This document shows positions 27,603 to 37,774 of a DNA stretch of 64,000 nt, piece by piece. Every line of letters starts with the position of its first letter. Positions within the stretch are counted from its first letter, which is position 1. Origin of the DNA: Seleniivibrio woodruffii (GTDB lineage Bacteria; Chrysiogenota; Deferribacteres; Deferribacterales; Geovibrionaceae); contig NZ_SMGG01000004.1 in NCBI RefSeq assembly GCF_004339245.1, forward strand, positions 1 through 64,000, in the 5' to 3' direction. The notes below the pieces were generated by a model. It had not been told where the DNA came from. It was given only the letters and a program-made list of their open reading frames with translations, and ran no database searches. The translations under genes were made by a program, and so were the position numbers.

Positions 27603-28631
27603 CTATTTACCTGATTTAAGCAGGTTCCAGTATTTTTCGTAAACCGTGATGGCGTTGCCGACATCCAGCTGAAACTCGCCCTGCTTGATAACGCTTAAGG
27701 GCGGGTAGATTGTGGGGTTTGAGCGCACGGATTTATCCAGAAGCGCCACTCCCGCTTTGTTGGGGATGGCGTATCCCACTTCCTCGCTTATCATCTTCGC
27801 CACTTCGGGCTTCATTATATAGTTGATAAACTTGTGTGCGTTGGCGATGTTTTTGGATGCCTTGGGGATGCACATGCTGTCTATCCAGAATATTGCGCCC
27901 TCTTTGGGGTAGATGTATTTAATGGAGGGGTTCTCCTGTGCGGCTGCGAACATCTCTCCGTTGAATGTCAGACCCAGAGTGACCTCTCCGTTGATGAAGG
28001 GGATCTTGGGCGAGTCTGAGTTGTAAACACGCACGTTGGGGCGGAGTTTGCGCAGAAGCTCGTATGCCTGTTTTATCTTGTTGGGGTCGGTTTCGTTGCC
28101 TGAATAGCCGAGAATGCGCAGGGCTATATGGAAAACCTCACGCAGGTCGTCGGTGAGAACAACCTTGCCCTTATATTTCGAATCCCAGAGGATGCGGTAG
28201 GTGTTCGCCTCTTTCTGGTTCACAAAGTCGGAGTTGATTGCCAGCGATGTCGAGCCCCAGAGATAGGGCAGGCTGAATTTGTTGCCGGGGTCATACTCTT
28301 TGTTCATCAGAGCAGGATCCATGTTTTTCAGGTTGGGCAGGAGTTTGGGGTTGATGGGAGCCAGCAGTCCCTCTTTCTGCATCCTGTTAACATAGTAGGT
28401 GGACGGGAAGATAACGTCATATCCTTTGCCGCCAAGCACTTTCACTTTTGAGTACATAACCTCGTTGCTGTCGTAGGTGGTGTAGATAACTTTGATTCCG
28501 GTCTCTTTTTCAAAGCCTCTGAGAACCTGCTCGGGAATATATTCCGACCAGTTGTAAACATAGACCACCTCTTTGGCGAAAACTGAAGATGCCAAAAGGC
28601 AAAGAAGCATAACCAAGAACAGTCTTTTCAT
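27603..28631 (-). CDS. potD: Spermidine/putrescine ABC transporter substrate-binding protein
   Basis: 342 aa periplasmic binding protein of the PotD/PotF family. It has a signal peptide (MKRLFLVMLLCLLASSVFA) and the mature start KEVVYVYNWSEYIPEQVL, a family hallmark. Later segments GYDVIFPSTYYVNRM and LPYLWGSTSLAIN are also typical. It delivers polyamines to PotBC. It is the last gene of a leftward potABCD operon, overlapping potC by four bases. Confidence 0.92.
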   Translation of the reverse strand: MKRLFLVMLLCLLASSVFAKEVVYVYNWSEYIPEQVLRGFEKETGIKVIYTTYDSNEVMYSKVKVLGGKGYDVIFPSTYYVNRMQKEGLLAPINPKLLPNLKNMDPALMNKEYDPGNKFSLPYLWGSTSLAINSDFVNQKEANTYRILWDSKYKGKVVLTDDLREVFHIALRILGYSGNETDPNKIKQAYELLRKLRPNVRVYNSDSPKIPFINGEVTLGLTFNGEMFAAAQENPSIKYIYPKEGAIFWIDSMCIPKASKNIANAHKFINYIMKPEVAKMISEEVGYAIPNKAGVALLDKSVRSNPTIYPPLSVIKQGEFQLDVGNAITVYEKYWNLLKSGK

Positions 28632-29395
28632 TTCTTCTCCCTGTTAAGTAATTGAGATATCATAACTATCACAAGCGAAAGAGTGAACATCACCGTACAG
28701 AGGGCGTTCACCTCCGGCTTAACTCCCAGCCTGACCATTGAGTATATCCGCAGAGGCAGAATCTCGAAGTCGGGACCCGTCACAAAGAAACTGATGATAA
28801 CATCATCCATTGAAAGAGTAAAGGCGAGCAGCCATCCCGCAACAACAGCGGGAAGCATCATAGGCAGCAGAACGTGGCGCACTGTCTGAAACTCGGTTGC
28901 GCCCAGATCGCCTGCGGCATCGAAAAGGTTTTTGTCGAACCCTTTCATTCTGGACATAACTGTCACAGCCACAAAGGGCAGATTAAATGTTATATGTGAG
29001 AGGAGCAGGGTGAGAAACCCCGGCTCCAGCTGAACCGCAACAAAAAGGATAAGCAGGCTGATGCCCATTACGATGTCGGGAACCATTATAAGAATATAAA
29101 CCAGCGACATCAGCATCTTTTTGCCCTTAAAGGAGTAACGGTAGAACATCACCGCCGCCAGCGAACCCATTATGGTGGCTATGGTGGCGGACAGTGTGGC
29201 GACTATCAGCGAGTTGCCCGCCGCCGTCATAAGCGATGAGTTGTAGAGCAGACTCTCGTACCACTCAAGGGTGAACCCCTGCCATGTTGTTCCGAACTTG
29301 GATGCATTGAACGAATATGCGATAAGCACCAGAATGGGCAGATACAGGAAAGCGTATATCAGCGTGTTATAGCTGATCTTTACAAACCGCATCAT
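28628..29395 (-). CDS. potC: Spermidine/putrescine ABC transporter permease PotC
   Basis: 255 aa permease with six helices. The EAA loop reads FDAAGDLGATEFQTVRHVLLP, the ATPase contact of binding-protein-dependent importers, and the N-terminus FLYLPILVLIAYSFNASKFG is typical of PotC. Overlaps potD and potB by four bases each, showing tight coupling in the operon. Confidence 0.92.
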   Translation of the reverse strand: MMRFVKISYNTLIYAFLYLPILVLIAYSFNASKFGTTWQGFTLEWYESLLYNSSLMTAAGNSLIVATLSATIATIMGSLAAVMFYRYSFKGKKMLMSLVYILIMVPDIVMGISLLILFVAVQLEPGFLTLLLSHITFNLPFVAVTVMSRMKGFDKNLFDAAGDLGATEFQTVRHVLLPMMLPAVVAGWLLAFTLSMDDVIISFFVTGPDFEILPLRIYSMVRLGVKPEVNALCTVMFTLSLVIVMISQLLNREKK

Positions 29396-30243
29396 ATGGC
29401 GTCCCTGCCTGTCTGCTTGGTGCTTCTGTAGTAAACGTATATTATCACGAACATTATGACAGTGAGTATCATGCTTGCCGCTGCGCCCAGAGGCCAGTTG
29501 CGGGTGAGCAGGAACTGGTTGCGGATGAAGTTTCCGATAAGCAGTGATTTTGCGCCGCCCAGAACATCGGAAATATAGAACAGGCAGAGAGTGGGCAGGA
29601 AAACCAGCATACTGCCCGCAATGACGCCGGGCATTGAGAGGGGCAGCACAACATGAAAGAAAGTGCGCATGCGTCCTGCGCCGAGGTCTTTTGCCGCCTC
29701 TATGAGTTTATAGTCCAGCTTCTCAAGCACCGCATAAAGAGGCAGTATCATGAACGGCAGAAGGGAGTATACCATCCCCACCAGAACGGCGGATTCGGTG
29801 TACATAAGCCTTAACGGTTCATCGATTATGCCCAGAAACATCAGTATGTTGTTCAGCACTCCGTTTGTCTTGATTATCACAATGATGGCGTAGGTGCGGA
29901 TAAGGGAGCTTGTCCAGAAGGGGATTATTATGAAAACAAGCAGCAGTGTTTTGAATTTCCCCTTATATTTCGAAAGATTATACGCAAAAGGATAGCCCAC
30001 GAGAAGGCACAGGATAGTGGTTATGAAGGCCATTTCGAATGAATCCGCCATAACCTGAATGAAAACAGGGTCTTTCAGGGCTTTGTAGTTGTTCAGGGTG
30101 AACACCGGAGAAATCTCTCCGGGGGTGTTGCTGGTCATCAGGCTCACTGCGAACCCCATCAGCGTGGGGAGCAGAACGAATATCACGAGCCAGACGGTTA
30201 TAAGGGTTATGGAAAAGGTTTTAAAGCGGTTTTTCTCAGTCAT
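29392..30243 (-). CDS. potB: Spermidine/putrescine ABC transporter permease PotB
   Basis: 283 aa permease with six helices. The EAA loop is IEAAKDLGAGRMRTFFHVVLPLSMPG. The ATG at 30243 overlaps the potA stop by eight bases and gives a normal N-terminus; the longer frame upstream would run into potA coding sequence. Forms the channel with PotC. Confidence 0.92.
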   Translation of the reverse strand: MTEKNRFKTFSITLITVWLVIFVLLPTLMGFAVSLMTSNTPGEISPVFTLNNYKALKDPVFIQVMADSFEMAFITTILCLLVGYPFAYNLSKYKGKFKTLLLVFIIIPFWTSSLIRTYAIIVIIKTNGVLNNILMFLGIIDEPLRLMYTESAVLVGMVYSLLPFMILPLYAVLEKLDYKLIEAAKDLGAGRMRTFFHVVLPLSMPGVIAGSMLVFLPTLCLFYISDVLGGAKSLLIGNFIRNQFLLTRNWPLGAAASMILTVIMFVIIYVYYRSTKQTGRDAI

Positions 30244-31330
30244 CGGGAAGCAGTACCTCCCAGCCGTCAACCCACTTAACGGCAACCTTTTCTCCTGATT
30301 TGTATTCAAATTCGGGGTCGTCCTCGTCAAAGAACTCGCTGGCCATTATCTGCGTTCCGCTGTCCAGACGGACAATGGAATCCAGCGTTGCACCCTTGTA
30401 TGTTGTCTCTTCTATGATTCCCTGAAGGGGATAGTCGCTGTCTGCGTCTTTGATGTGCTCCAGACGGATGTCTTCGGGGCGCAGAAGGAGCTTAACCTTG
30501 TCGCCTTCAACGAATGAATGCTTTCTGGTGAGGCTGCACTGTCTGCCCTCAACGTTCGCACGGAGTTTTCCGGCCTCTGTCTTCTCGATTGTGGCCTGCA
30601 AAACGTTTATCTCGCCCACAAACTTCGCCACGAACATGTTTTTCGGGTTCTCATAAACCTCTTTGGGCGTGGCATCCTGCTGGATAACCCCTTCGTTCAT
30701 CACCACCACACGGTCGGACATTGAGAGAGCCTCCTCCTGATCGTGGGTGACGAATATGAAAGTTATGCCCAGTTTCCGCTGAATGTGTTTCAGCTCGGTC
30801 TGCATCTGTTTGCGGAGTTTATAGTCCAGAGCCGAGAGGGGTTCGTCCAGAAGGAGCACCTTCGGACGTTTCACGATCGCCCTTGCTATTGCAACCCTCT
30901 GCTGCTGTCCGCCGGAGAGGTTCTGGGGCATGCGGCTTGCGAAGCCTGTGAGCATGACCGTTTCAAGTGCGGCCATGACCCGCTCGTTTATTTCATTTTT
31001 CGGAGTTTTTTCCATTTTCAGCCCGAACGCAACGTTGTCGTATACGCTCATGTGGGGGAAGAGTGCGTAGCTCTGGAAAACGGTATTTACCTCCCTTTTG
31101 TTGGGAGGAATCGTGCTGACATCCTTGCCGCCGATGAACACTTTTCCGCTGTCCTGCGTTTCCAGCCCTGCGATGATACGCAGCAGAGTGGTTTTTCCGC
31201 AGCCGGAGGGACCCAGAAGTGTGACGAATTCGCCGTCTTTGATAATCAGGTCGAGGTTGTGCACCACCCCGTGACCGCCGAATGATTTGGAGATGTTCTC
31301 CAGTCTGACAATGTCGCTTGCGCTATTCAT
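30236..31330 (-). CDS. potA: Spermidine/putrescine ABC transporter ATPase PotA
   Basis: 364 aa ABC ATPase. Walker A GPSGCGKTT, signature LSGGQQQRVAIARA, Walker B VLLLDEPLSALD and H-loop THDQEEA are all canonical, and a TOBE domain occupies the C-terminal third (about 280-360). First gene of the leftward potABCD operon; the 103-base gap upstream to the methyltransferase gene is AT-rich and should hold the promoter. Confidence 0.95.
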   Translation of the reverse strand: MNSASDIVRLENISKSFGGHGVVHNLDLIIKDGEFVTLLGPSGCGKTTLLRIIAGLETQDSGKVFIGGKDVSTIPPNKREVNTVFQSYALFPHMSVYDNVAFGLKMEKTPKNEINERVMAALETVMLTGFASRMPQNLSGGQQQRVAIARAIVKRPKVLLLDEPLSALDYKLRKQMQTELKHIQRKLGITFIFVTHDQEEALSMSDRVVVMNEGVIQQDATPKEVYENPKNMFVAKFVGEINVLQATIEKTEAGKLRANVEGRQCSLTRKHSFVEGDKVKLLLRPEDIRLEHIKDADSDYPLQGIIEETTYKGATLDSIVRLDSGTQIMASEFFDEDDPEFEYKSGEKVAVKWVDGWEVLLPDD

Positions 31331-31433
31331 TTTTCACCGATAAAAATAATCAGGTACTTATATACAAATAAGACTAAACAGTCCATAAAAAACTGACTGA
31401 AAACCGGAAAATCACAAAATCATGACAGGCCGC

Positions 31434-32612
31434 TTATTCAACCACGCCGATGATTCCTTTAAGGTATTCTGATTCAGGGAAAAAAGGACTTATGGGGTGA
31501 TCGCCCGCCTGCGACATAAAACCTGTTATTCTGAGGGTTCTTCCGGCATCTTTTGCCGCCCATGCAACAGATTTTATGAAATCTTCTCTGGAAACACGGC
31601 CGGAACAGGAAAAAGTGACGAAAATTCCGTTCTTCTCAGTCTTTTTCAGTCCCAGCATGTTTATGTCCTTATATGCTCTCAAGGCCTGTTCCATGGCAGA
31701 CTGCGACTTTGCCAGTTTGGGAGGATCGAGGATTACAAGATCATGTTTGCGGGAATCCGTATTTCTTTGGCGAAGATATTCAAAAACGTCCGCTTTAACC
31801 GTTTCGGGTTTCTGCAAACCGTTCAGGTCAAAATTTTCTTCGAGGTTTTTAAGCGCATCCGCAGATGAATCCACGGAAGTTATGCTTTTTGCTCCCGCCG
31901 CCGCACAGTTCAGCGAAAAGCCGCCTGTGTAGCAGAAACAGTCTAAAACGTCGGAACCTGCGGCATACTGCGCAACAGCTTTTCTGTTATCCCTCTGGTC
32001 GAAATAATATCCGGTTTTCTGTCCGCTGACAGGGTTGGCTGAAATTTTTAGCCCGTTCTCTTTGATAAGTATTCTTTCCGGCGCATCGCCGTATATGCAG
32101 GCTTCCTGAAAAAAGACCTTTTCCTTTTTGTTCAGTTCGTCTGCCGGGCGGGCATATATTGATACGGGATTGACAACGGCTTTCAGTGCTTCTGTCATGA
32201 ACGGGAGATAGAGCACTGCTGAGGCCGTGTTCACCTGAAGGCCGATGTGGCCGTTGTAGTAATCCGCAACGTAGCCGGGCAGTCCGTCTGCTTCACCGTA
32301 GAGCAGGCGGAAGCTGTCGGTCTGTTCGCTGTTTATGAGTCGTTTTCTGGCACTCAGTGCCGCCTGAAGCCTTGCTGTGAAAAGGCTCTGGCGTGCCTGC
32401 TCGTCCTCGTTCCATGAGAAAAGGCGCAGGGTTATTGCGCTGTGTTCGCTGTAAAACCCGTATGCCACGAATTTCTTATCCGCATCAACAACACGGACGG
32501 CTTCGCCGTTTCTTATTCCGCTTTCGGCAGAGTGAACCGAGCCGGAAAACACCCACGGGTTTCTGTTTCTTGCCAGTTTGTCTTTCTGTTTTTTGAGTAT
32601 TACTGTTTTCAT
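31434..32612 (-). CDS. RlmI-like rRNA (cytosine-C5) methyltransferase
   Basis: 392 aa SAM-dependent methyltransferase with an N-terminal PUA domain (RNRNPWVFSGSV, GEAVRVVDADKKFVAYGFYS). The family insert TDSFRLLYGEADGLPGYVADYYN lies near residue 100, the SAM site is DCFCYTGGFSLNCA, and the catalytic regions are ILDPPKLAKS and FSCSG with the catalytic Cys. This is the RlmI family, which methylates 23S rRNA C1962. A second, divergent member lies at 63111-64000, so exact assignment of target to each copy is open. Confidence 0.85.
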   Translation of the reverse strand: MKTVILKKQKDKLARNRNPWVFSGSVHSAESGIRNGEAVRVVDADKKFVAYGFYSEHSAITLRLFSWNEDEQARQSLFTARLQAALSARKRLINSEQTDSFRLLYGEADGLPGYVADYYNGHIGLQVNTASAVLYLPFMTEALKAVVNPVSIYARPADELNKKEKVFFQEACIYGDAPERILIKENGLKISANPVSGQKTGYYFDQRDNRKAVAQYAAGSDVLDCFCYTGGFSLNCAAAGAKSITSVDSSADALKNLEENFDLNGLQKPETVKADVFEYLRQRNTDSRKHDLVILDPPKLAKSQSAMEQALRAYKDINMLGLKKTEKNGIFVTFSCSGRVSREDFIKSVAWAAKDAGRTLRITGFMSQAGDHPISPFFPESEYLKGIIGVVE

Positions 32613-32880
32613 ATCTGCTATTCAACACAATCTCACGAATATTTCAACTGAATAAGAGCGGCTGACCGAAACTTTTTAACGTTGTAAGATTCTTTACAAT
32701 CCTGTATGTTGTATCTGTGTTTCCCTGTTGTCGGGGGATTCGGATATTATACGAAACTTCTCTGAATTAACAGAAGTTTAATTTATGGATATTTCCGGTA
32801 ATATTGACTTGAAATTTAGAGAATATGCGGCAACAATTAAACAAAATTTACATTCTTAATTATTTTTTTTCGGAGGCGAC

Positions 32881-34566
32881 ATGAATCTGTCCATACGGTA
32901 CAAAATAGCTTTAATGGCAGTTGTTCCGGTGCTGCTTACTGCATTATTCCTTACGTTTTTCACCTATTTTCAGCTAAAAAAGATCGGAGAGACCGAGATC
33001 GAAAGTTTCCGCCAGAGCATGCGTCAGGCGAAGGAACAGGAGCTGAAGCAATATATAGATCTTGCACTTTCATCCATTAAAAAAGTATATGACAACTCAA
33101 GTGCCGATGATCCTGAAGCCAAGGCTCAGGTTGCGGCTATCCTTCAGGAGCTTTCATACGGAAGCGACGGCTATATCTTCCTGAATGACGACGAGGGTGT
33201 TGTTCTGGCAAACAAGGCCAAACCCGAACTGGTAGGACAGAACCTCATCGGAATGAAGGACAAGAACGGCGTATACATATTCAAGGAACTGATAGATGCG
33301 GCCAAGAAAGGCGGCGGATATGTAAGCTATCAGTGGTTTAAGGCATCCAAGAACACGGAGGTTGAAAAACTCAGCTATGCCGTGGAGCTTAAAAAATGGA
33401 ACTGGGTGCTTGGAACAGGTTTCTATGTTGACGATATTCAGGACGCAGTGAAAGCCAAAGAGGATGAGCTTCAGTCAACAGTCACAAAGACAATAATGGT
33501 GATACTCACCATGTCGGCTCTCATCACCGGCGGTATCATAATCGTTTCCTTCTTCCTTTCAAGCATTCTCACCAGAAGCATAAAGAGCATCAACCAGTTT
33601 CTTAAGGAAGTTTCCGACGGCGAGGGCGACCTCACCCGTGACCTGCCTATCCTCTCCAACGACGAAATGGGCGAGATGGCCAGACACTTCAATAAATTCA
33701 TAGGAAAACTGAACGAGATAATCTCCATTGTTAAAGAGGGTTCAGAAAACGTGGCTTCGGCCAGCACCGAGCTTGCGAGCACAACAGAGGAACTTACCGT
33801 AACGTTTCTTGATCAGGCCGGTCAGGTTACTTCCGTTGCCAGTGCAACAGAGGAGATAAGCGTTACATCACAGCATGTCATGCAGTCCATAGGCGAAGCC
33901 AACGATCAGGCAGCCAAAACAGAAAAGCTCACCCGTGAGGGCAAACAGCAGCTTTTAAGCTCTGTGTCCGAAGTTATGGGAATTAAAGAAAAAGTGGAAA
34001 AGCTGGGCAAAACCATTAATAATCTGGCCAGTTCATCTTCTGAAATAGGAAACATCGTCAGCGTTATCAACGATATCGCCGACCAGACAAACCTTCTGGC
34101 GCTCAATGCGGCCATTGAGGCTGCAAGGGCAGGGGAACACGGCAGAGGTTTTGCCGTTGTTGCCGACGAGGTAAGAAAGCTGGCAGAGCGCACACAGAGT
34201 GCAACAAAAGAGATAGAGAACATCATCGCAAGCCTCCAGAGCGAAACCAGAATAGCCACAGTGGACATGGACGAGGCAACAGGAAAGGTTGTTTCCGGTG
34301 CGAAGGCTATTCAGGGAACAGAGGCTGTGTTCTCGCAGATAGTCGTTTCCGTTGAAAGCATCAACAGAACAAACCACACAATAAACGGCGCCATTCAGGA
34401 GCAGGTATCAGCCATCGGAAACATCAACGAAAATGCGCAGGTAATTTCATCGGGAATCGATGAAAGCTCAAACGCACTTGCTCAGGTGACGGCGACAGTT
34501 GCCGACCTGCAGAAGCAGGCGGACGATCTGCATATTATGGTAAGCAAGTTCAAGACTAGAGCCTGA
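32881..34566 (+). CDS. Methyl-accepting chemotaxis protein with sCache_2 sensor
   Basis: 561 aa. N-terminal helix (about 9-29), periplasmic single Cache domain ([19 protein letters not shown], later [16 protein letters not shown]), second helix (about 203-228), HAMP, then the cytoplasmic signalling hairpin with the conserved tip [20 protein letters not shown]. sCache_2 receptors often bind small organic acids. GGAGG precedes the ATG and a strong terminator follows. Upstream 268 bases (32613-32880) are AT-rich with no clear flagellar-type promoter. Confidence 0.92.
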   Translation: MNLSIRYKIALMAVVPVLLTALFLTFFTYFQLKKIGETEIESFRQSMRQAKEQELKQYIDLALSSIKKVYDNSSADDPEAKAQVAAILQELSYGSDGYIFLNDDEGVVLANKAKPELVGQNLIGMKDKNGVYIFKELIDAAKKGGGYVSYQWFKASKNTEVEKLSYAVELKKWNWVLGTGFYVDDIQDAVKAKEDELQSTVTKTIMVILTMSALITGGIIIVSFFLSSILTRSIKSINQFLKEVSDGEGDLTRDLPILSNDEMGEMARHFNKFIGKLNEIISIVKEGSENVASASTELASTTEELTVTFLDQAGQVTSVASATEEISVTSQHVMQSIGEANDQAAKTEKLTREGKQQLLSSVSEVMGIKEKVEKLGKTINNLASSSSEIGNIVSVINDIADQTNLLALNAAIEAARAGEHGRGFAVVADEVRKLAERTQSATKEIENIIASLQSETRIATVDMDEATGKVVSGAKAIQGTEAVFSQIVVSVESINRTNHTINGAIQEQVSAIGNINENAQVISSGIDESSNALAQVTATVADLQKQADDLHIMVSKFKTRA

Positions 34567-34571
34567 TAAAG

Positions 34572-34616
34572 AACCGTATGTGTCTGACAATGAAGGCACA
34601 TACGGTTTTCTTTTTT
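34572..34616 (+). terminator. Intrinsic terminator after the chemoreceptor
   Basis: Stem AACCGTATGTG / CACATACGGTT (34572-34582, 34597-34607) with a 14-base loop and a following TTTTCTTTTTT tract. Confidence 0.88.
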
Positions 34617-34681
34617 ACATTGATGTTAAATAATGTTAAAGTTAAACTGATTTATATATACAAAATATTGTGGGTGTATTT

Positions 34682-35381
34682 ATGAGTACGACCATTTTAG
34701 TTGTCGATGATGATCAGGAGATAATAGATATTCTTAAGCTCCTGCTGAATCTTGAAAAATACAATGTTATCACTGCGTCTAACGGCATCACCGGACTGTC
34801 TCTTGCCCCGGGAGTACAATCCTGACCTCATAATCCTCGACCTCAATCTGCCCGATATTGACGGGCAGCAGATATGCAAGATAATCAGAGGGGAGCAGGA
34901 CGTGCCCATCCTCATCCTTTCCGCCCGTGACAACGTTTCCGACAAGGTTGTCTGCCTCGAATACGGAGCGGACGACTACCTGACCAAGCCCTTTGAGAAC
35001 ATCGAGCTGATAGCCCGTGTAAAGGCTATTCTGCGCCGTGTTGAAAAACCTGCGGCGGTTCAGGAGGACAGCGACGGCCAAGCCTCCGTGTTTCATCACC
35101 TGACCATAGACAGGGCAAACAGACAGGTCTTCATAAAAAATGATAAAATAAGTCTTACGCCGAAGGAATACGACATCCTTCTGTATTTCATAGAAAAAGC
35201 CGGACAGGTGCTCTCCCGTGACACCATAGTCAGCGATATCTGGGGAAAGAACTCCATCTATTCATGGTCCAGAAGCCTTGATGTCCACATCAAGAACCTG
35301 CGCCAGAAGGTTGAGATAAACCCTAAAAATCCTGACATAATAAAAACCGTTTCCGGCGTCGGATATAAGATCAAGAAATGA
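34682..35381 (+). pseudogene. OmpR-family response regulator with apparent one-base frameshift
   Basis: The receiver N-terminus (MSTTILVVDDDQEIIDIL, to about residue 42) is read from ATG 34682, but this frame hits TGA at 34826-34828. The rest of the receiver (EYNPDLIILDLNLPD, with the phospho-acceptor Asp) and the winged-helix output domain (LTPKEYDILLYF, SRSLDVHIKNLRQKVE) are in a different frame. The switch falls in GCCCCGGG; removing one C of the run 34806-34809 restores a single 232-residue frame reading LAREYNPDL. The gene is thus either inactive, a sequencing slip, or (less likely) a +1 programmed shift. It overlaps the kinase by four bases, its obvious partner. Confidence 0.82.
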
Positions 35382-36928
35382 AGCTCACCTTTAAGCTGCT
35401 GATAAGCATCACTCTGGTAACCATTGTTATCATTCTGGCCATGACGAACGTTTTCATGGAGAGTCAGAAAAAGATACTGCTTCAGCAGGCGCACACTCAG
35501 GCAAAGACCATGTTCGACATGATCGTTGTCACCCGTCAGTGGGTGGCGGAGAACAGGGATCAGATTCAGCCTGTGCCTGCCGTTGCCACCAAGCAGCTTT
35601 CAACCTATGCCGAGAAAATGACGGATTTCCGTTTTCACATAACAAGTCTTCAGCTGATAAATCCTGAAAATGCTCCGGACGATTATGAGGTCAATGCCCT
35701 CAAACTGTTTGAAAAAGGGGCAAAGGAACATCAGGAGATAATCACCCTTAAGGGGGACAGGTACTACAGATATATGGCTCCGCTGTATGTCAACAAGGCC
35801 TGCATGGAGTGCCACGACTATCAGGGATATAAGATAGGCGATCTGCGGGGCGGAATATCTGTTACCATACCCATGAAATCTCTGGAAAAAGCCATGCAGG
35901 TGAACAACCGCAACTATCAGATAATCGGTTTCACCGCTTTTGCGGGTATCGTGCTCACCCTTACTCTGCTTCTGCGCATGATGGTACTCAAAAATCTGGA
36001 TACCCTTACGAATGCCGCCGTTTCATACAAAACGGGGGATTTTTCCAAAAAACTTGCAATAAAGACAGGAGACGAGATTCAGGAGCTTTCCGAAGCGTTC
36101 GAGATGATGCGCCACAGCATTCTGGAGAACGAGGACAGGCTGAAAGAACAGCTGGCAAGAGTCACAGGGCAGTATCAGTCGGTTATGCAGGAGCTTCAGA
36201 CAACCAACGACGAACTAAAGAGCATTAACAGCTTCAAGTCCGACATTCTGGACTCCCTTTCCCATGAGCTGAGAACGCCGCTTACGAAGATAATCTCCTA
36301 TTCCGAACTGCTTGTGGCTCAGGGGCTGGACTGTGCGCCGGATGTTAAGGAGAAGTCCCTCGCAACGATAGCAAAAAGCGCAAGACTGCTTAACACCCTT
36401 TTCAGCGAGATAATCACTCTGTCCCGTCTGGACAGCAATCAGTACCCTTATCACTTTATGCCGCTTAACATAGGCAAGCTGACCGCCGAGATCGCTTCCG
36501 ATCATGAAAAAGAGATGTCTGACAAAAATATAGAATTCAGCATGGATATCAGGGACGGATCAATGATAACCGCTGATGCGGAATCGTTCCGCCATGTCCT
36601 GATGAACCTTATATCCAACGCAGTGAAATTCAGCCGCAACGACGGTTTCATCAAAGTCCGCCTTAAAAGCAATGATGAATATAACATAATTGAGGTTGAG
36701 GATTCCGGGGTCGGTATTCCTGCGGATGAGTTGGAACTGGTGACCAAGAGGTTCTTCCGTGCGTCAAACGTCAAGCGTGAGTTTTCGGGCACAGGGCTGG
36801 GGCTTTCCATCATCTCCAGAATAGTCGAGGGGCACAACGGTGCGCTTGAAATTGAGTCGGAGCAGAATAAAGGCTCACTTTTCAGGGTTCTGATACCTAA
36901 GAACCTTGTGGCGGATGATGAGCACTAG
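35378..36928 (+). CDS. Sensor histidine kinase with haem-binding (Tll0287/DUF3365-like) domain
   Basis: 516 aa. Membrane helix about 5-25, then a periplasmic domain of about 155 residues containing a CxxCH haem c motif (CMECH, residues 142-146) and the Tll0287-like pattern YYRYMAPLYVNKACMECH. A second helix (about 187-207) leads to HAMP, a coiled coil, HisKA (DSLSHELRTPLTKI) and HATPase (NLISNAVKF, DSGVGIP, GTGLGLSI). A covalent haem suggests sensing of redox state, O2 or NO outside the membrane. It overlaps the damaged response regulator gene, its expected partner. Family-level function is inference. Confidence 0.88.
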   Translation: MKLTFKLLISITLVTIVIILAMTNVFMESQKKILLQQAHTQAKTMFDMIVVTRQWVAENRDQIQPVPAVATKQLSTYAEKMTDFRFHITSLQLINPENAPDDYEVNALKLFEKGAKEHQEIITLKGDRYYRYMAPLYVNKACMECHDYQGYKIGDLRGGISVTIPMKSLEKAMQVNNRNYQIIGFTAFAGIVLTLTLLLRMMVLKNLDTLTNAAVSYKTGDFSKKLAIKTGDEIQELSEAFEMMRHSILENEDRLKEQLARVTGQYQSVMQELQTTNDELKSINSFKSDILDSLSHELRTPLTKIISYSELLVAQGLDCAPDVKEKSLATIAKSARLLNTLFSEIITLSRLDSNQYPYHFMPLNIGKLTAEIASDHEKEMSDKNIEFSMDIRDGSMITADAESFRHVLMNLISNAVKFSRNDGFIKVRLKSNDEYNIIEVEDSGVGIPADELELVTKRFFRASNVKREFSGTGLGLSIISRIVEGHNGALEIESEQNKGSLFRVLIPKNLVADDEH

Positions 36929-36999
36929 TTTATTATCTGTTAATATGTTTAGATCTGATTTATAAGCATTTGTATTTTATTATTCTTTTCCATCAATAC

Positions 37000-37028
37000 T
37001 GTACATTAAAACAGCACCGTGATATACT
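37000..37028 (+). promoter_or_regulatory. Promoter abutting the YkgJ-like gene start
   Basis: TGTACA (37000-37005) and TATACT (37023-37028) with 17-base spacing. The -10 box ends six bases before the ATG at 37035, and no ribosome site is seen, so the transcript may be leaderless. Confidence 0.45.
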
Positions 37029-37034
37029 TGTTTC

Positions 37035-37667
37035 ATGGCCGGTATTAAACTGTACGATCTCCACGAAACGGTTTATTCGTTTGTCCTCAAATCCCTTAGC
37101 TCGGGCGAATCTCCTGCGGGTATCATAATCAGCCTGCATTCACTTACCGATGAAAGAGTGGCGGAACAGGTTCCGCAGACAGAAAAAGCGGTGATGAAGT
37201 GCCGGAGAGGCTGTTTCCACTGCTGCCGGGTGAACGTTCCCGTTCTTGCTCCCGAAGCGGATGTCATTGCTGAATATCTTAAAACCATCCTGAACGCCGA
37301 TGAACTGGAAAGGCTGAGAGCAAAGCTCAGATACATAAAGGTAAATATTGCCGGATACGATGATCAGGAACGCATTGTCTCAAACATTCCCTGCGGATTT
37401 CTGGGGGAGGAGGGCGAATGCATAATCCATCCTGTGCGCCCCCTTGTGTGCCGTTCTGTTGTCAGTGCGGACGATTCGGCCTGCTACAACGCCATGAACA
37501 TGTCCATCTATGAAGAATATGCCTACATTCCCATGAACCTAAAGCATAAAAGCATATATGACACTGTGTTTCTTGCGCTGGCGGACGCTCTGAAACAGAG
37601 CGGAGGCGACAGCAGAAGCTATGAGATATCCGAAGCCCTTCTTAAAAGGCTCACTATAAATATTTAA
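37035..37667 (+). CDS. YkgJ-like zinc/iron-chelating cysteine cluster protein
   Basis: 210 aa. It has the CxCC-type cluster of the YkgJ/CxxCxxCC family: C...GCFHCCRVNVPVL near residues 57-63, then PCGFLGEEGECIIHPVRPLVCRS near 118-140, with the conserved HPxRPLxCR. These eight or so Cys/His residues are thought to bind Zn or Fe. Function of the family is unclear. No ribosome site precedes the ATG; the promoter -10 ends six bases upstream, so it may be a leaderless message. It stands between the histidine kinase and the oxidase cluster. Confidence 0.8.
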   Translation: MAGIKLYDLHETVYSFVLKSLSSGESPAGIIISLHSLTDERVAEQVPQTEKAVMKCRRGCFHCCRVNVPVLAPEADVIAEYLKTILNADELERLRAKLRYIKVNIAGYDDQERIVSNIPCGFLGEEGECIIHPVRPLVCRSVVSADDSACYNAMNMSIYEEYAYIPMNLKHKSIYDTVFLALADALKQSGGDSRSYEISEALLKRLTINI

Positions 37668-37774
37668 CAAGGACTTATTTTGTCTCTTTTCTGCAATGTT
37701 CATTTGACGCATTGCATATTGGGATATAAAATGTAGTAAGTGTTCTATCTTTTTTCACATTGAGAGGTAAAACT

